This document shows, in pieces, positions 46,852-58,157 of a stretch of DNA of 64,000 nt. The position numbers and the translations under genes were made by a program. The notes below the pieces were generated by a model. That model was given only the letters and a program-made list of their open reading frames with translations. It ran no database searches and had not been told where the DNA came from. Position 1 is the stretch's first letter. Every line of letters begins with the position of its first letter. The DNA is from Eleginops maclovinus (lineage: Eukaryota; Chordata; Actinopteri; Perciformes; Eleginopidae): contig NC_086350.1 of NCBI RefSeq assembly GCF_036324505.1, positions 28,668,448 through 28,732,447 on the forward strand, in the 5' to 3' direction.

Positions 46852-49800
46852 ATGGCTTCCACACCACGAATAGTGGCATTTGCTTTCACAGACTACATTG
46901 TTAAAGAAAAAAAGCGGTTTGCAACATGCAAAACTTGCCGAGCCAAGATTTCTGATGGAGAGGCAACAACATCCAACTTTGTCCGCCACTTGCGACTGCA
47001 CAAAGACAAGTAAGTTGATGTTAATCATGTAGCATGGTGTAATGGTCATAACTAGCTAGCTAGCATGACCAGAGATAGGCTTTAAAACTATTTAAAAAAC
47101 GTGCATGTTCGGTGTGGTGGTCCAACGTTAAAATGTAGCATGGTGGAAATAATATGCTTGGTGTAAATTCATTGAATTTTAGGTCCATACATGTTTTGCA
47201 TCCCTGCAAATCGGTCAAATCGTTTTTTATACAATTGTGACGTGAACGAGCCGCCATTTTCGAGGTATTCCGAGGAACAATTACTGTGACAGTGGGCGGC
47301 AACTCTGAGGCAAAGGGTTATCTACAAGCATATCATTTTTTAAATAGCGAAAACCAGGGGAAATGGACAAAACAGACAACGCGACAGGATACCGTATAGA
47401 GACAAGCTCAGCAAAGACGCCAGAGACCGTTATGTCGACTTTGCCTCAGAGTTGCCGCCCACTGACACAGTAATTGTTCCTCGGAATACCTCGAAAATGG
47501 CGGCTCGTTCACGTCACAAACCGTCAACTGTCAGAGACCGATAGGCTATGTTGACATGCCTTAAAACTCTACTGTATCATCGAACGTGCATGTCTACTAA
47601 AATAATTGATTTGGACACTTATTTGATTCCACATAAACACCACTGCCTGTTCTGAAACTCAAAACAATAAGCCCAGCTAAGCCCATGAAATGCGAATGTG
47701 TAAATTAATTGTAGCTATTGTTTCTTACACTAGTATGGCTATTTGAAGTAGATTTTCCGTTTGACCTGCATTCTGGAATGTAATCAGGCTTATTCTTGCC
47801 ACATACGTTTTTAATTAAAGGCTTACAAATCATTTCATTTATTTAATTGTAATATCTTGAAGAAACCCATTTGAAATAATGTATTAGTTATTTGTTTATT
47901 TATTAGTATAATATAACATCATAGATCCACCATTGCCCTTTTCATGTCACACATCCCCTAGAGGCAGCTAGGGTGTTTGTATGATAAATAAACGTTTTAA
48001 TATAATAAATGTAAATGTATTTATCTCATACAGATTTGAAGAATACATGACGACCAAAAGCATCGCAAGTGATCCACACCAGCCATTGATTTCTGCTTTT
48101 TCAAGCCAAAAAGGTACCCAATACAATCCTGCCTACCCACAACAAAAAGCCATTACCGATTCAATACTGACAGACTTGGTCATTGGATGCAACATGCCCC
48201 TGTCGATAGTGGAGAACACATTTTTTCGGCAGTTTTTATCAGTGGTTGACAGCAAATATATTCCAGTATGCCGCAGAACACTAACTTCCAAAGTGGAAAC
48301 GGTGGCTGAGGACACACGTATGTGGCTGAAGACACAAATAAGTAAGACTGACCATGTTTCAGTCACAGTGGACATTTGGTCTGACAGAAGAATCAGGGGC
48401 TTCCTTGGGGTAACTGTTCACTATATGGAAAGACAAGAGCAGGGCAGCATACAGTTAAGGTCCAATCTCCTCTCCTGTGATCGCTTCATAGGCCCACATA
48501 CGGCCGAAAGAATTTGTGAGCTTTTTGAAAGTATCTGCAAAAATTACGGGATCAAGGAGAAGCTGGATTTCATACTCTGTGACAACGCTGCAAATATGAA
48601 AAAGGCTTTTACAGTGTGCTTCCCCAGCGAGGTGGATGAGACCGAGGATGAGCCAATCGATGACCCTGAGCTCTGGTATGACCTCTCTTTAGAAGACATG
48701 GAGAATGTAAATGAAGCCATGGCCAAGCAAACACGCTTGCAGTGTTTTGCACACTCTCTACAGCTTGTAGTGGGTGATGGCTTAAAGGAGACCAAAGCGG
48801 CAGCTTCAACCCTCGCAAAGCTCACCAAAGTTAGTGCATTACTGCACACCAGCTCAACTTTCAAGGATGCATTTGAGGCTGAGTTTGGAGCGCGAGGGGG
48901 TATTCCTGCCGCGGTGAAAACCCGTTGGAATTCACAACTCAGACAGGTTAAGGCAGCCCTGCAGTATGACAAAACACAGCTGTGTCAGGTACTGGTAAGC
49001 GTGGGGCACAAGGAACTGTCCTTTTCGGCAAGAGAGTGGAATCTGATGACTGAGCTATTGGATATCCTGAAGCCATTTGGGGAGGCAACAGATATGACTC
49101 AGGGAGAAAACGTGGTGACCATCAGTTATGTTTTACCCTCGGTTCTATCTCTGAATCATCACTTGGAGAGCCTGAAAACTGAAGTCACATTCCTGAGAGG
49201 CCTTGTCAAGGCACTCCAAGCTTCTTTGAAAAAACGATTTCGGGGAATCTTTATCAATGTGAGAATTGGACAAACATCAAGACGAAATATCGGCACCCTT
49301 TTCTGATCCCCTCTTCTCTCTTCAGTGGGTGGAGCCCCATGTGATGGTCACGCCGGATGTCAAGGAGGAAGTGGCTGATAAAGTGAAGGGTAAGCCTGTG
49401 GTTTAGGGATGCATAACTGTAACTGATATGATGGCACCTTGTTCCATGACTTATAACATTTGCTCTTCAATATCTATCTCAAATGTTTTTCAGATCTTAT
49501 TTTAAAGGATGCTGCTGAGTTCCATCGGGCTGGGGCGATTGTGGAGGAAGAACGTGAAGATGATTCCACTGGTCAAGAGCAGGGCCTGTTTGCAGCATAC
49601 CGCAAAAGGCCCAAGAAGGATTTTGTTGACAGTCCTGCACTTCAGCTAAGTCACTATCTGGACAGATGTGAAGGACAGAATGCTCTACTCTTTTGGGCAA
49701 CGAATAAGAGTAACCTTCCATCATTGTTCCCTGTGGCCATGAGGGTCTTAGCTGTTCCTGCTTCCAGCGCTCCAGTAGAGCGTGTGTTCAGCCATGGGGG

Positions 49801-49885
49801 CATTATAATGCGTCCCCATCGCTCGCAGATGTCGGACACACTGCTATCCAGTTTAATTTTTTGCAAATGCAATTCTTCATCTTGA
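46852..49885 (+). pseudogene. hAT transposase with BED zinc finger, three exons
   Basis: Exon 1 (46852-47009) starts MASTPRIVAFAF and codes a BED finger with CKTCRAK and VRHLRLHKDK. Exon 2 (48034-49389) codes the catalytic core with VSVTVDIWSDRR, LCDNAANMKKAF, LQCFAHSLQLVV, and KTRWNSQLRQV. Exon 3 (49494-49885) codes the dimerisation part, with AVPASSAPVERVFSHGG. Splice sites are GT-AG (GTAAGT, GTAAGC donors) and phases fit. One frameshift near 49280-49290 shifts exon 2 into the phase needed for FSDPLF...WVEPHV, so this copy would be truncated after about 475 residues unless that indel is an error. The domain order resembles ZBED-type transposases. Confidence 0.85.
47235..47519. repeat. 81-bp inverted repeat in transposase intron 1
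   Basis: Arms 47235-47315 and 47439-47519 match as reverse complements at 80 of 81 positions, with a 123-bp loop. Each arm carries GCCGCCATTTT or its complement AAAATGGCGGC, a YY1-like core. Confidence 0.9.
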
Positions 49886-49983
49886 TCTCTCTCTGTATGT
49901 CTCTCTCTTTCTCTCTAATGTTGTTGATGGTCAACCAGCCCTTCCTGATCACCTGAAAGCAAACGGCATGGCACGAGTGAGAA

Positions 49984-49987
<4 letters not shown>

Positions 49988-50028
<41 letters not shown>

Positions 50029-50043
50029 CCAGATCAGATGAGA

Positions 50044-50071
<28 letters not shown>
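49988..50071. repeat. (CA)n microsatellite, two blocks
   Basis: Two CA runs separated by AACCAGATCAGATGAGAA, within the 3' part of the hAT element. Confidence 0.9.
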
Positions 50072-50075
<4 letters not shown>

Positions 50076-50134
50076 CATAAATACACGAACACACTCACAT
50101 ACAGTACACAAATAACTAAGATTAGGGAGGTGTA

Positions 50135-50165
<31 letters not shown>

Positions 50166-50905
50166 AAGCGCCTACTTTCATTGTGTGTAGTCATGCTGCT
50201 TAATTGTTATGCAGATTAAACATTGTTTTATTGAAATATTAGGTTTCTTTGTGATTTAAGCAAAATGTTGACCTACTGTAACTGGCATCCACTGAAGCAT
50301 CAATGCCAGTTACATGCATCCACACAGTCCATGCCTCACTAGTCAAGGCACTTTACCAACTTTAGGATGACAGTGGTGCCTTCCGTGCTCATACATTTCT
50401 AACCCACCATTCACACACAATACTTTGAAGGTCTTTGGGCGCATGTGTATATACAGATATATAAAATATATGCATAGTTTAATCTGTATGTATAAAAAAA
50501 TACTGAAGATTAGGTTGATATGTTGAAATTGTGTGATCGTTAGTCTGATAATGGCATTATTAAGTGAAGAGTACATGATGACTTGTTCAGGACTCGAAGA
50601 AGCTTGGGACTTGGACTTGGACTCGACTTGGCTTTGGTGTTACTTGGACTTGGACTCGACTTGCCCTTCTCTGTCTTTACTTGGGACTTGACTTGGACTT
50701 GACTGCTGAGACTTGGGACTTACTTGGGACTTGCCAAACAGTGACTTGGTCCCACCTCTGTCTCTAACCTTCTGGCAAGAACTTTGGCTATTATTTTCGC
50801 GTCATTGTTAATCAAAGAGATAGGACGGTAGGATTCACACTTTGTGGGGGGCTTTCCTGGTTTTAATATTAAAGTTATAAGTGCATTCCGCAATGATGGT
50901 GGCAG

Positions 50906-51451
50906 CTTCAGTTTGGTTTATTCATAAAGTCTGCCAACAGTGTCATTTAAAGGGATCTGGTTTCTTTTAAAATCACAGACATCAAAGGTGAAGTCTTCAA
51001 CTCGCCCTTTTGTTGAGTGGCCATCTGGGAAAAATAGCTTCTTTCCCATTTCCAAAAACTGAGCAACAGTTGTTGTTTTTTCCACCGTTGCATGTATTGT
51101 TCCTCCGCCATTGCTGGTCCTCACTTGTTTGTATTCCTTGTTGTTAAAATGAAGCCGTCCAATTTTAATCTTCCTGGAAGTCTTTTCTGCCGCATTATTT
51201 CTTTGTCTTGACAACCCTTCACCTTCCTTTTGAAACACACCTGATGCACCACACAATGCTCCTTTTGTCTTTGATCTACTTTTCCGTGTTCCTATTTTAT
51301 CTCTTAATTTCTGTTGAAGAGTCTCTTTATCTGTGCTACACTTTGTTTGTTGACAGAAGGAGAGGACAGCTACTCGGTCACCATATGAAGTGATATATTT
51401 TGCCATTTGTTCATCAGTCATGATGGTTAGCACTGCCTTGTCAACCTGCAA
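50906..51451 (-). pseudogene. Broken exon of a multicopy fish gene family (G2E3-like?)
   Basis: A minus-strand frame of about 177 codons begins right after a good acceptor (TTTTATTTTTGCAG, ending near 51447). It contains MTDEQMAKYITSYGDRVAVL, EKTSRKIKIGRLHFNNKEYK, TSNGGGTIHATVEKTTTVAQ and VEDFTFDVCDFKRNQIPL. I recall these blocks from fish proteins annotated as G2/M-phase E3 ligase-like or uncharacterised, with an upstream SAM-like segment, but cannot verify it. The frame stops at TAA (50918-50920) after GRLYE. The next codons read TKLKL in the same phase, so the stop is probably a CAA-to-TAA change. The sequence then breaks into LINE DNA at 50905. No partner exons were found. Confidence 0.55.
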
Positions 51452-51471
51452 AAATAAAATCGTAGGTAGTT

Positions 51472-51595
51472 AGGTAGGTAGGTAGGTAAGTAGGTAGGTA
51501 GGTAGGTAGCTAGATAGATAGATAGATAGACAGATAGATAGATAGATAGATTATTATCCCAATTTGGGACATTTCAGCAGCATTAAAACAAGGCA
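51472..51595 (-). repeat. LINE 3' end with GGTA/GATA microsatellite tail
   Basis: On the minus strand, CCCAAATTGGGATAATAATC runs into TCTATCTATC, the tail style of fish L2-like LINEs. The GATA and GGTA runs (51472-51550) are the expanded tail. Related to 4855-4945. Confidence 0.6.
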
Positions 51596-52015
51596 ATGTA
51601 TTGTTCAAATATAGCACCACATCTGTATGATGAATATGTGTTCTTTGCCCTGACTTCTCTCCATTGTTTCTTCTTTTTTTTTTTTTTTATAATATTTTTA
51701 TTGATTCACAGTTGCAGTAAACAGAACATCGAAAGAGTCATATTTTCATTTTTCTGCATAACCCAGCACCCATTCCACCCATCCCAGAGACCCTTATTAC
51801 ATTATATAAACAGGTTAGTGTACCCAGATGAGCCGGATAACAGTGTGAGAAAAAACAAAGACAAGACATAAACATAAACATGGTTACCTTCAGTTAAGTA
51901 AGTGAATGAAAAAAAAAGGGAAAAAACAAGGGTTGCAACATCACATTTTTGTTTGTTTGCTGCCTGCGTCTCTGCATATTCAGTAGATCAGCCCACTGTT
52001 CCTAGAGAGTCAAAT

Positions 52016-55000
52016 CTAAGGGGGGGGGGGGTGGCCCCTAAGGCTGAATTTGATTTTCTCCAATTTCAGTAGAAATAATAAATCGTGTAGCCAAGATTTA
52101 AAGGAGGGTGGTTGGGAAGATTTCCATAGGAGGAGAATTTTTCTGCGCACAATCAAGGACGCGAAAGCTATGACATTTTTCTGCAAAGATGTGGTTACGA
52201 GTCCATCGGGAGGCACTCCAAAAATAGCTATCTGTGGCGAAGGACTAACAGATATTCCTAGGATGTCAGAAATAGATTTTAAAAATGATTGCCAGTAGTT
52301 AGACAGTTTAGAGCATGTCCAGAACATGTGTGTTAGATTGCAGGGCGTCTGAGAGCATCTGTCACAAGCTTCAGTAGTACTGTCTTGATACAATTTGGAG
52401 AGTTTGTCTCTGCTATAGTGGAGTCTAAAGAGTACTTTAAATTGGATAACAGACAGTCTGGCGCAGCTAGAGGAGGAGTTAACAGCTTCCAATGCTTTTT
52501 TCCATAGAGCATCAGAAATGCTTATCTGGAGTTCGGATTCCCAGTCAGCCCTGATCTTATTTACAGATGAATCATTTGTTGGTGTTAAGAGATCATAAAG
52601 AAATGAGACGTGGCCCTTAGGCAGAGACTTAGCCTGGAGTACTAAGTCTATACCACTGAGGGGTGGGGCTTGGGGGAACTGGGAAGAGTGGGTTCGTGCA
52701 AATTCGCGAAGTTGGAAGAAGCGAAAAAAGTCTGTATTACCCAGTCCAAAGGTTGAAACTGGCGAACAGTCCATCAATGTATAAGTCACTCAAGCAACTC
52801 AGGCCTTTATGTTCCAGAGCTGCAAAGCGCGGGTCAATCCTGGCTGGTACAAATAAGTGATTATTACAAAGAGGTGTACTTTGAGGTAGGGAGAGCCATC
52901 CAAACCGTTTCCTGATTTGAATCCACATTTTTAATGTATTAGTTACAATGGGGTTAGATGTAAAATCTGCGAGAGAAAGGGGGAGGGTGCCACATACTAG
53001 TGCCGGAGGGATGTGGAGCATGAGTTTGCCTGAACCAGAGCAAAATCTTTTGCGCGTTAGCCGCCCAATAGTAGCCAAGGAGATTGGGTAATCCCAGGCC
53101 GCCCGATGATCTGCTCCTTTGGAGTAAGGATTTATTTGCTCTGGCCCGTTTACCTGCCCAAATGAATGTGGATATGATGCTGTTGATAAGATTAAAAAAT
53201 GAACAAGGGAGGTAGATTGGTAGGCACTGAAAGAGGTAAAGGTATCTTGGTAAGATATTCATTTTTACTGTTTGCACTCTACCCGCTAGAGACAGTGGTA
53301 AACGGTTCCATCTTTGAAGATCTTGTTTGACTGCTGCTGTCAGTACCGAGAAGTTCTGTTCTTTCAGTGTGCGCATAAATCGTGTGACCATTATTAGTAG
53401 ATACTTTATGCCTACCGCAGCTGTTTTGAATGGTATGAGGTGAGTTGGGATTTCTGTGGCCAATTGATTTATTGGGAAACACTCACTTTTGGTGATGATC
53501 AGTTTATACCCGGAAAATACGCTGAAAGAGTCCAGAATTGAGATAATAGGTGGAAGGCTTGACAGGGGATCGCTTACATATAGGAGTAGGTCATCGGCAT
53601 ACAACGAAACCCGCTGTTCCTCTCCATGTCTCCTTATTCCTTTGAACCCTCCTTCTGATTTCAATGCTATGGGCAATGGCTCGATGGCAAGCGCGAACAA
53701 CAGTGGAGAGAGAGGGCACCCTTGGTGTGTGCCGCGGAAGAGGGGGAAAGGATCAGAGCGCTGTGTATTCGTGCATACTGACGCCTGGGGAGAGGAGTAC
53801 AATAATTTGATCCAGGAAATAAAGCAGGTGTTAAACCCAAATTGCTGCAAGGAAGAGAAGAGGTAGGGCCATTCCACCCTGTCGAAGACCTTCTCAGCGT
53901 CAAGTGATATAACCACCTCTGGATCAGTAGGGGAGGATGGAGTATGAATGACGCCGAGGAGCCTTCTGACATTGGAAAAGGAGTGCCTCCCACCAATGAA
54001 CCCCGTCTGGTCGTCCGAGATGATTATAGGTATAATAGGTCCCAAGCGACAAGCTAAAATTTTCGCAAGTATTTTCACATCTACTGGAAGGAGGGAAATT
54101 GGCCTATATGATGCACAGTTTAGAGGGTCCTTGTCTTTTTTATGGATGAGGGAAATGGAGGCTTGCGTTAAAGTGGCTGGTAGAGAGCCATGGCTGTATG
54201 AATAGTTGAACATCTCCAGAAGTAGAGGGGCCAGCTGGTTAGAAAATTGCTTATAAAACTCAACGGGGTACCCGTCAGGGCCCGGTGATTTGCCACTATT
54301 CATTGAGCTTATTGCTTCTTTTATCTCAGGAAGTGTTAACGGAGCGTCCAGCGTCTGATTGTCATCGGCTGAAACTCTTGGTAAGTCTAGTTTTTGAAAG
54401 AAGGCGTCCATTTGGGTTTCATCGTCGGGGGATTCAGATTTGTACAATTGACGATAAAATGAATTAAATGAGGTATTAATTTTGATTGGGTCGGTCACTA
54501 CTGTGCCTGATTCATCTCTAATTTGGATAATTTGGTTGGCTGCTTGTCTAGCTTTTAGCTGATGAGCAAGGAGCCGCCCAGCCTTGTCACCGTGTTCATA
54601 TAGCGATCCATAGGAACGCAGAAGTAGTCATTCAGCTTCTGCTGAAAGGAGTAAGTCGAGTTCTGTCTTAAGTCTGAGTCTCTCTTTATACAAGTCCGAG
54701 GTATTTGTTACTGCTAACGATCTGTCCAAGTCTGCGATTAATTTTCCTAGTTCTTCCTTACGCATTCTGCGTTGTTTATTAGCATAGGATGCGTATGAAA
54801 TCTTGCCTCTGAGAAAAGCCTTCAGGGTATCCCATAGCAATGACGGGGAGGTCTCTTTATTTTTGTTGGTGTCTCAAAAGACTGTGATTGAGTCAGAAAT
54901 GTAATTACAAAATGTTCCTTCTTTAAGTAAAAGAGGATCGAGACGCCAAAACCTAAAATGTTTGGGTTTTAGGTCAAAACGAAGATCTAGTACTACAGCT

Positions 55001-55720
55001 GGGTGATCTGAAACTGTTATGGGTAAATATTGTACAGAAGTAAGTGAGGAGATAAGATTTTTATCCACTAGGAAGTAATCAATACGGGAAAAAGAGCGGT
55101 GGGCGTGTGAGAAAAAGGAATATTGACGAAAAGATGGGTACATGAATCTCCAGGGATCAATGTAGCCAAACTGGTCCATGAAGGTGGACAAAGTTTGAGA
55201 CATCTTTGAGGGCGGAATAATTCGGGAGCTCGATCTGTCGAGAACTGGGTCAATGACACAATTCAAATCCCCACCAAGAATCAGAGTATGGGTGTCCGGA
55301 TTGGGGATTAGGGATAATACTGAATTGAAGAAGCTGTGGTCATCCCAATTAGGGGCATACATCGATGCTAAGACTACAGGCTTCTGGTATTTACCGGAGA
55401 CAATTGTATAACGTCCTTCTGGATCTGTGATAATTTTACTGGAGGCAAATTGAACGTTTTTTTTTATTAATATGGCTGTACCTCTTGTTTTACAATTAAA
55501 TTGGGAGTGGAAGATTTGTCCTATCCATGGTCGGCTCAACTTCCCATGCTCAGACCTTAGAAGGTGTGTCTCCTGAAGAAGTATCACGTCGGCGTTCAGA
55601 TTTTTGATATGAGTCATAATCTTTGTTCGTTTTAATGCGGCATTCAAGCCCCCCCATGTTTAAAGAGGTGAACCTTACCGGTTGCCCACCGTTGGTCCCT
55701 CCATCTAATGAGCCAGTCAT
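52016..55720 (-). pseudogene. L1-like ORF2: endonuclease and reverse transcriptase, disrupted
   Basis: The likely start is the ATG at 55720 (MTGSLDGG). The endonuclease shows DVILLQETHLL, GGDLNCVIDP, SRIDYFLV and the terminal SDHPAVVLDL. Reverse transcriptase motifs are SGKSPGPDGYPVEFYK, CASYRPISLLPVDVKI, VISLDAEKVFDRVEW, GTHQGCPLSPLLFALAIEPL and the active-site YADDLLLY. The C-terminal domain includes CDRCSQTPCNLTHMFWTCS. Lesions are an extra G in a seven-G run near 55655, in-frame TGA codons at 54874-54876 and 54628-54630 (both fit CGA-to-TGA), and frame changes near 53040 and 52780. The main frame is otherwise shared from 55647 down to about 52954. Confidence 0.88.
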
Positions 55721-56490
55721 GTTACAGCAGATGGTAGAAGGTTTATCAGGTCGATTCTAAGACGCAGGCAGCAGAAGAAGAGTGAAATCATAACAAATGG
55801 TAACAAAAACTTAACAAACCACAAAAAGCAGACAAAAAAGGTCTCTTTACCAACCCATTCCCTAACCCCCCCACCCCATCTGTGAGGAGACCTGGACTCC
55901 TGCCTCGGTCCCCTTTCATAACCCTCCCAGCTCCTAGAAATGTCATCTAAACTAACTTGCTCATACTTCCCTTTCTGAAGCATCTTACCTCAAGAAGTCC
56001 TCTCAGAGCCCATAACTCAACAAGTGTCATAATATGTTTGACATTACCCTTTGAACCTTTAACAAAGTACGTCAATGTACCCTTCCAATATAAAGTGGAG
56101 TAGGCCTATATAACAATAAAATATTCTGTGTAATATGTGAAATATTACAAAGTTAACTAATAACCCAAGTAAGGTATTAAACATTTGTTTACCATTACTG
56201 TATTGAGTGAACTTTTAGAACAGAACAAGGCAAACCAAGTCTACGCTTGGTTATGCTCGACGTTATCAGCTCTGTAAAAAATTAAAAATAAGAAATAAAA
56301 GTTGCAGCTTTAAGGAAATAAACCGAGGATAAAGCAAAATACCCTTGTACATTTAGTTGTTCCGTAGAACCGAAAAATTTAAATTTGCAAATATGTGCAA
56401 AACCAGCAAGAAAATAAATTGTCTGAGTAAACTCAGTTTGCTGCAGAAAAGTGACTTTGGTGTAGTGTATGCCTAGCCTAGCTGCTCAAG

Positions 56491-57312
56491 CTAGTCAGGC
56501 CTCGAGCTCTGTTTGTAGCTTGAAGCGAACGCCGCGGCCTCTTCTGGGGAGGAGAACCTCCTCTTTGTCCCGCCGTTGAGTGTTACCTGAAGGCGAGCCG
56601 GGAAGAGTAGTGCGGGCCTGAGAGAGAGGTTGTACAGTTCTGCCATCACCGTCCGGTATTTTGTGCGTTCCGCGGCCACCTCCGGAGCATAGTCTTCGAA
56701 GATCTGGACGAGGTCTCCCTGATATTGTAGCTTTCCCCTACTTTTGCGGGCCTCTCGTATGATTAGGTCTTTAATCTGGTAAAGATGCAGTCGGATAATC
56801 ACCGGCCGCGGCCTCGCTCCCGGCTGTGGTTTGGCTGTTAGCGCCCTGTGCGCTCGGTCAAGCTCGGGAGGGGACTCTAAGATCTCCTCCCCGAGCAGTT
56901 CAACTAACAGTCTCGAGAAAAACATGGTGGGTGTGGGCCCCTCGATTGATTCTGGGAGGCCAATGATTCGGATATTATTCCTGCGACTCCGGCTTTCCAG
57001 GTCCGACGTCTTCGCTAGTAGCTTGCTGTTGCTATCGGCCAAAGTTACCAACCTCGCCTCCAGAGCACGAATACGCTGATCATCTGACTCGGCACTGGTT
57101 TCCAGTGAGATGATACGTTGTCCGTGGTCTGACACCGTGGTCTGCATCTTTTCCAGCCTTGACTCCAGTGCAGCGAGGGAGTTTTTAAGATCCGTCGCTA
57201 TGCTAGCTCTATGTTTTTCCAGCAGGTCTTCGATGCTAGTTAAGCATATGTTAGCGCAGGCACTCGGGGCTTCATTCTCGCTCTTCTTTGACTGTTTCGT
57301 TGCTTTTGACAT
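56491..57312 (-). CDS. L1-like ORF1 protein (transposase_22 type), intact
   Basis: The frame is open from 57423, but the ATG at 57312 (MSKATKQSKKSENEAP) is the likely start, giving 273 residues. A predicted coiled coil (about residues 25-110, with LEKHRAS, LAALESRLEKMQTT and IRALEARLVTLAD heptads) is followed by an RRM-like part opening RRNNIRIIGLPESIEG and a C-terminal domain with RPVIIRLHLYQIKDLIIREA and a SSPEEAAAF-type end. This is the ORF1 chaperone layout of L1-clade LINEs: trimer formation, RNA binding and RNP assembly. It has no stop or shift, unlike ORF2 of the same element. Confidence 0.88.
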   Translation of the reverse strand: MSKATKQSKKSENEAPSACANICLTSIEDLLEKHRASIATDLKNSLAALESRLEKMQTTVSDHGQRIISLETSAESDDQRIRALEARLVTLADSNSKLLAKTSDLESRSRRNNIRIIGLPESIEGPTPTMFFSRLLVELLGEEILESPPELDRAHRALTAKPQPGARPRPVIIRLHLYQIKDLIIREARKSRGKLQYQGDLVQIFEDYAPEVAAERTKYRTVMAELYNLSLRPALLFPARLQVTLNGGTKRRFSSPEEAAAFASSYKQSSRPD

Positions 57313-57434
57313 TGTTCCTGATGACTCGATGTTATACTGAGTTTGTAAAGTACTTGGGTCGTTGAGGGTATTAGAAAAATACGGGTTTTTGCAAAGTTGA
57401 AACCAAACCGGAAGCCCCTCCATTGTTTCTTCTT

Positions 57435-58157
57435 AAGGATAATTTACATATGCGCAAGGGAGCCTGCATACACACAAACACACTCACAAACTGGACAGAA
57501 CACACATAGCTTCACTAATGTATTTTACAGTAGACTGACACTGAACAGTCTGTACAAACTATGATTCATTCAAAGTCACGGTGACAATAACACATCCAGA
57601 AAACATGTCGGCCTAGTACGAGAGCAGCTGTGCAGAATACATCTGAAGTGGTTTGTTTTAGCCCAAGGGAAGTGTGTGTATGTTTGCATGTGTGTGTACC
57701 ATTGCAAAAGAAATCCTACTTTGCAAGTGTGTGTGTGACTGTGCATGTGTTTGCGTGTACAAGTGAGAGTGTGTGTGTGTGTGTGTGTGTGTGTGGAGTG
57801 AGCCTGTGATGCAGCTCCACTTCCTCCTGGATTAAGTGTTAGATTCAGGGTGGTCCCAGTGTGGGGGTGGTAATCCTGCTGCTGTGTACAACTCCTTCTG
57901 CCAGTGTTCGTATACACGCATACATATACACACAAGCTTCATGAGACTGTGAGTATTTATTTACAGTTCGTGAAAGCAAAGCAGCAGAATGTTGAAAAGT
58001 TTGATGAGAGCAGAGTTTGTGGGGGGGTCTCGTCCGGCCCAGGATGACGCCATCGTCTGCAGGATGGACCACGGTTGGTCTTTAGGGTTTCGCTTCCAGC
58101 TCTTACTGCAAAACACTTAGAAATGAAAATACGTATTCCTGTGTATCGCACTACGAC
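57435..58157. other. Intergenic sequence
   Basis: Contains a short GT run (57771-57793). No gene recognised. Frames here are repeats or lack motifs. Confidence 0.35.

Larger units (their letters stand above)
46094..50760 (+). mobile_element. hAT transposon, 4.67 kb, BED-finger transposase
   Basis: The left end CAGACATGTGGACTCGAGTC and the reverse complement of the right end, CAGAGGTGGGACCAAGTC, are imperfect inverted repeats. The exact 8-bp duplication TCTCTAAC is at 46086-46093 and 50761-50768. Both ends have many copies of GACTTGG/GACTCG-type motifs. It carries a three-exon transposase gene, CA microsatellites and an inverted repeat. It sits inside the reverse transcriptase of an L1-like LINE, so it is younger than that LINE. 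Confidence 0.92.
43555..50905 (-). mobile_element. L1-like LINE, 5'-truncated, split by a hAT element
   Basis: Minus-strand fragments give the reverse transcriptase from [18 protein letters not shown] and [15 protein letters not shown] (50770-50905), across the hAT insertion, to FDRVKHE-type motif A (near 45930), GTRQGCPSSPL, FADDVVIFF (45632-45904), a thumb region (45225-45635) and a C-terminal zinc knuckle with HCLWEC (near 44190). Frames are shifted in several places. A T-rich low end marks the poly-A tail. Without the insert it is about 2.7 kb. No clear target duplication was found. Confidence 0.85.
51676..57417 (-). mobile_element. Near full-length L1/Tx1-like LINE
   Basis: A 5.7-kb element with ORF1 and ORF2 on the minus strand. 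The 17-bp target duplication CTCCATTGTTTCTTCTT is at 51659-51675 and 57418-57434. The low end is T-rich (poly-A of the minus strand). The 5' end is only about 105 bp before the likely ORF1 start, so the 5' UTR is short or slightly truncated. Inserted between a LINE-tail microsatellite and intergenic DNA. Confidence 0.93.

Noticed and set aside
51472..51550. GGTA/GATA array as an independent satellite
   Set aside because: It continues from a LINE 3' end and is better explained as that element's tail.
56491..57423. ORF1 starting at 57423
   Set aside because: The upstream 37 codons overlap the element's very 5' end and the target duplication. The ATG at 57312 gives the usual ORF1 start.
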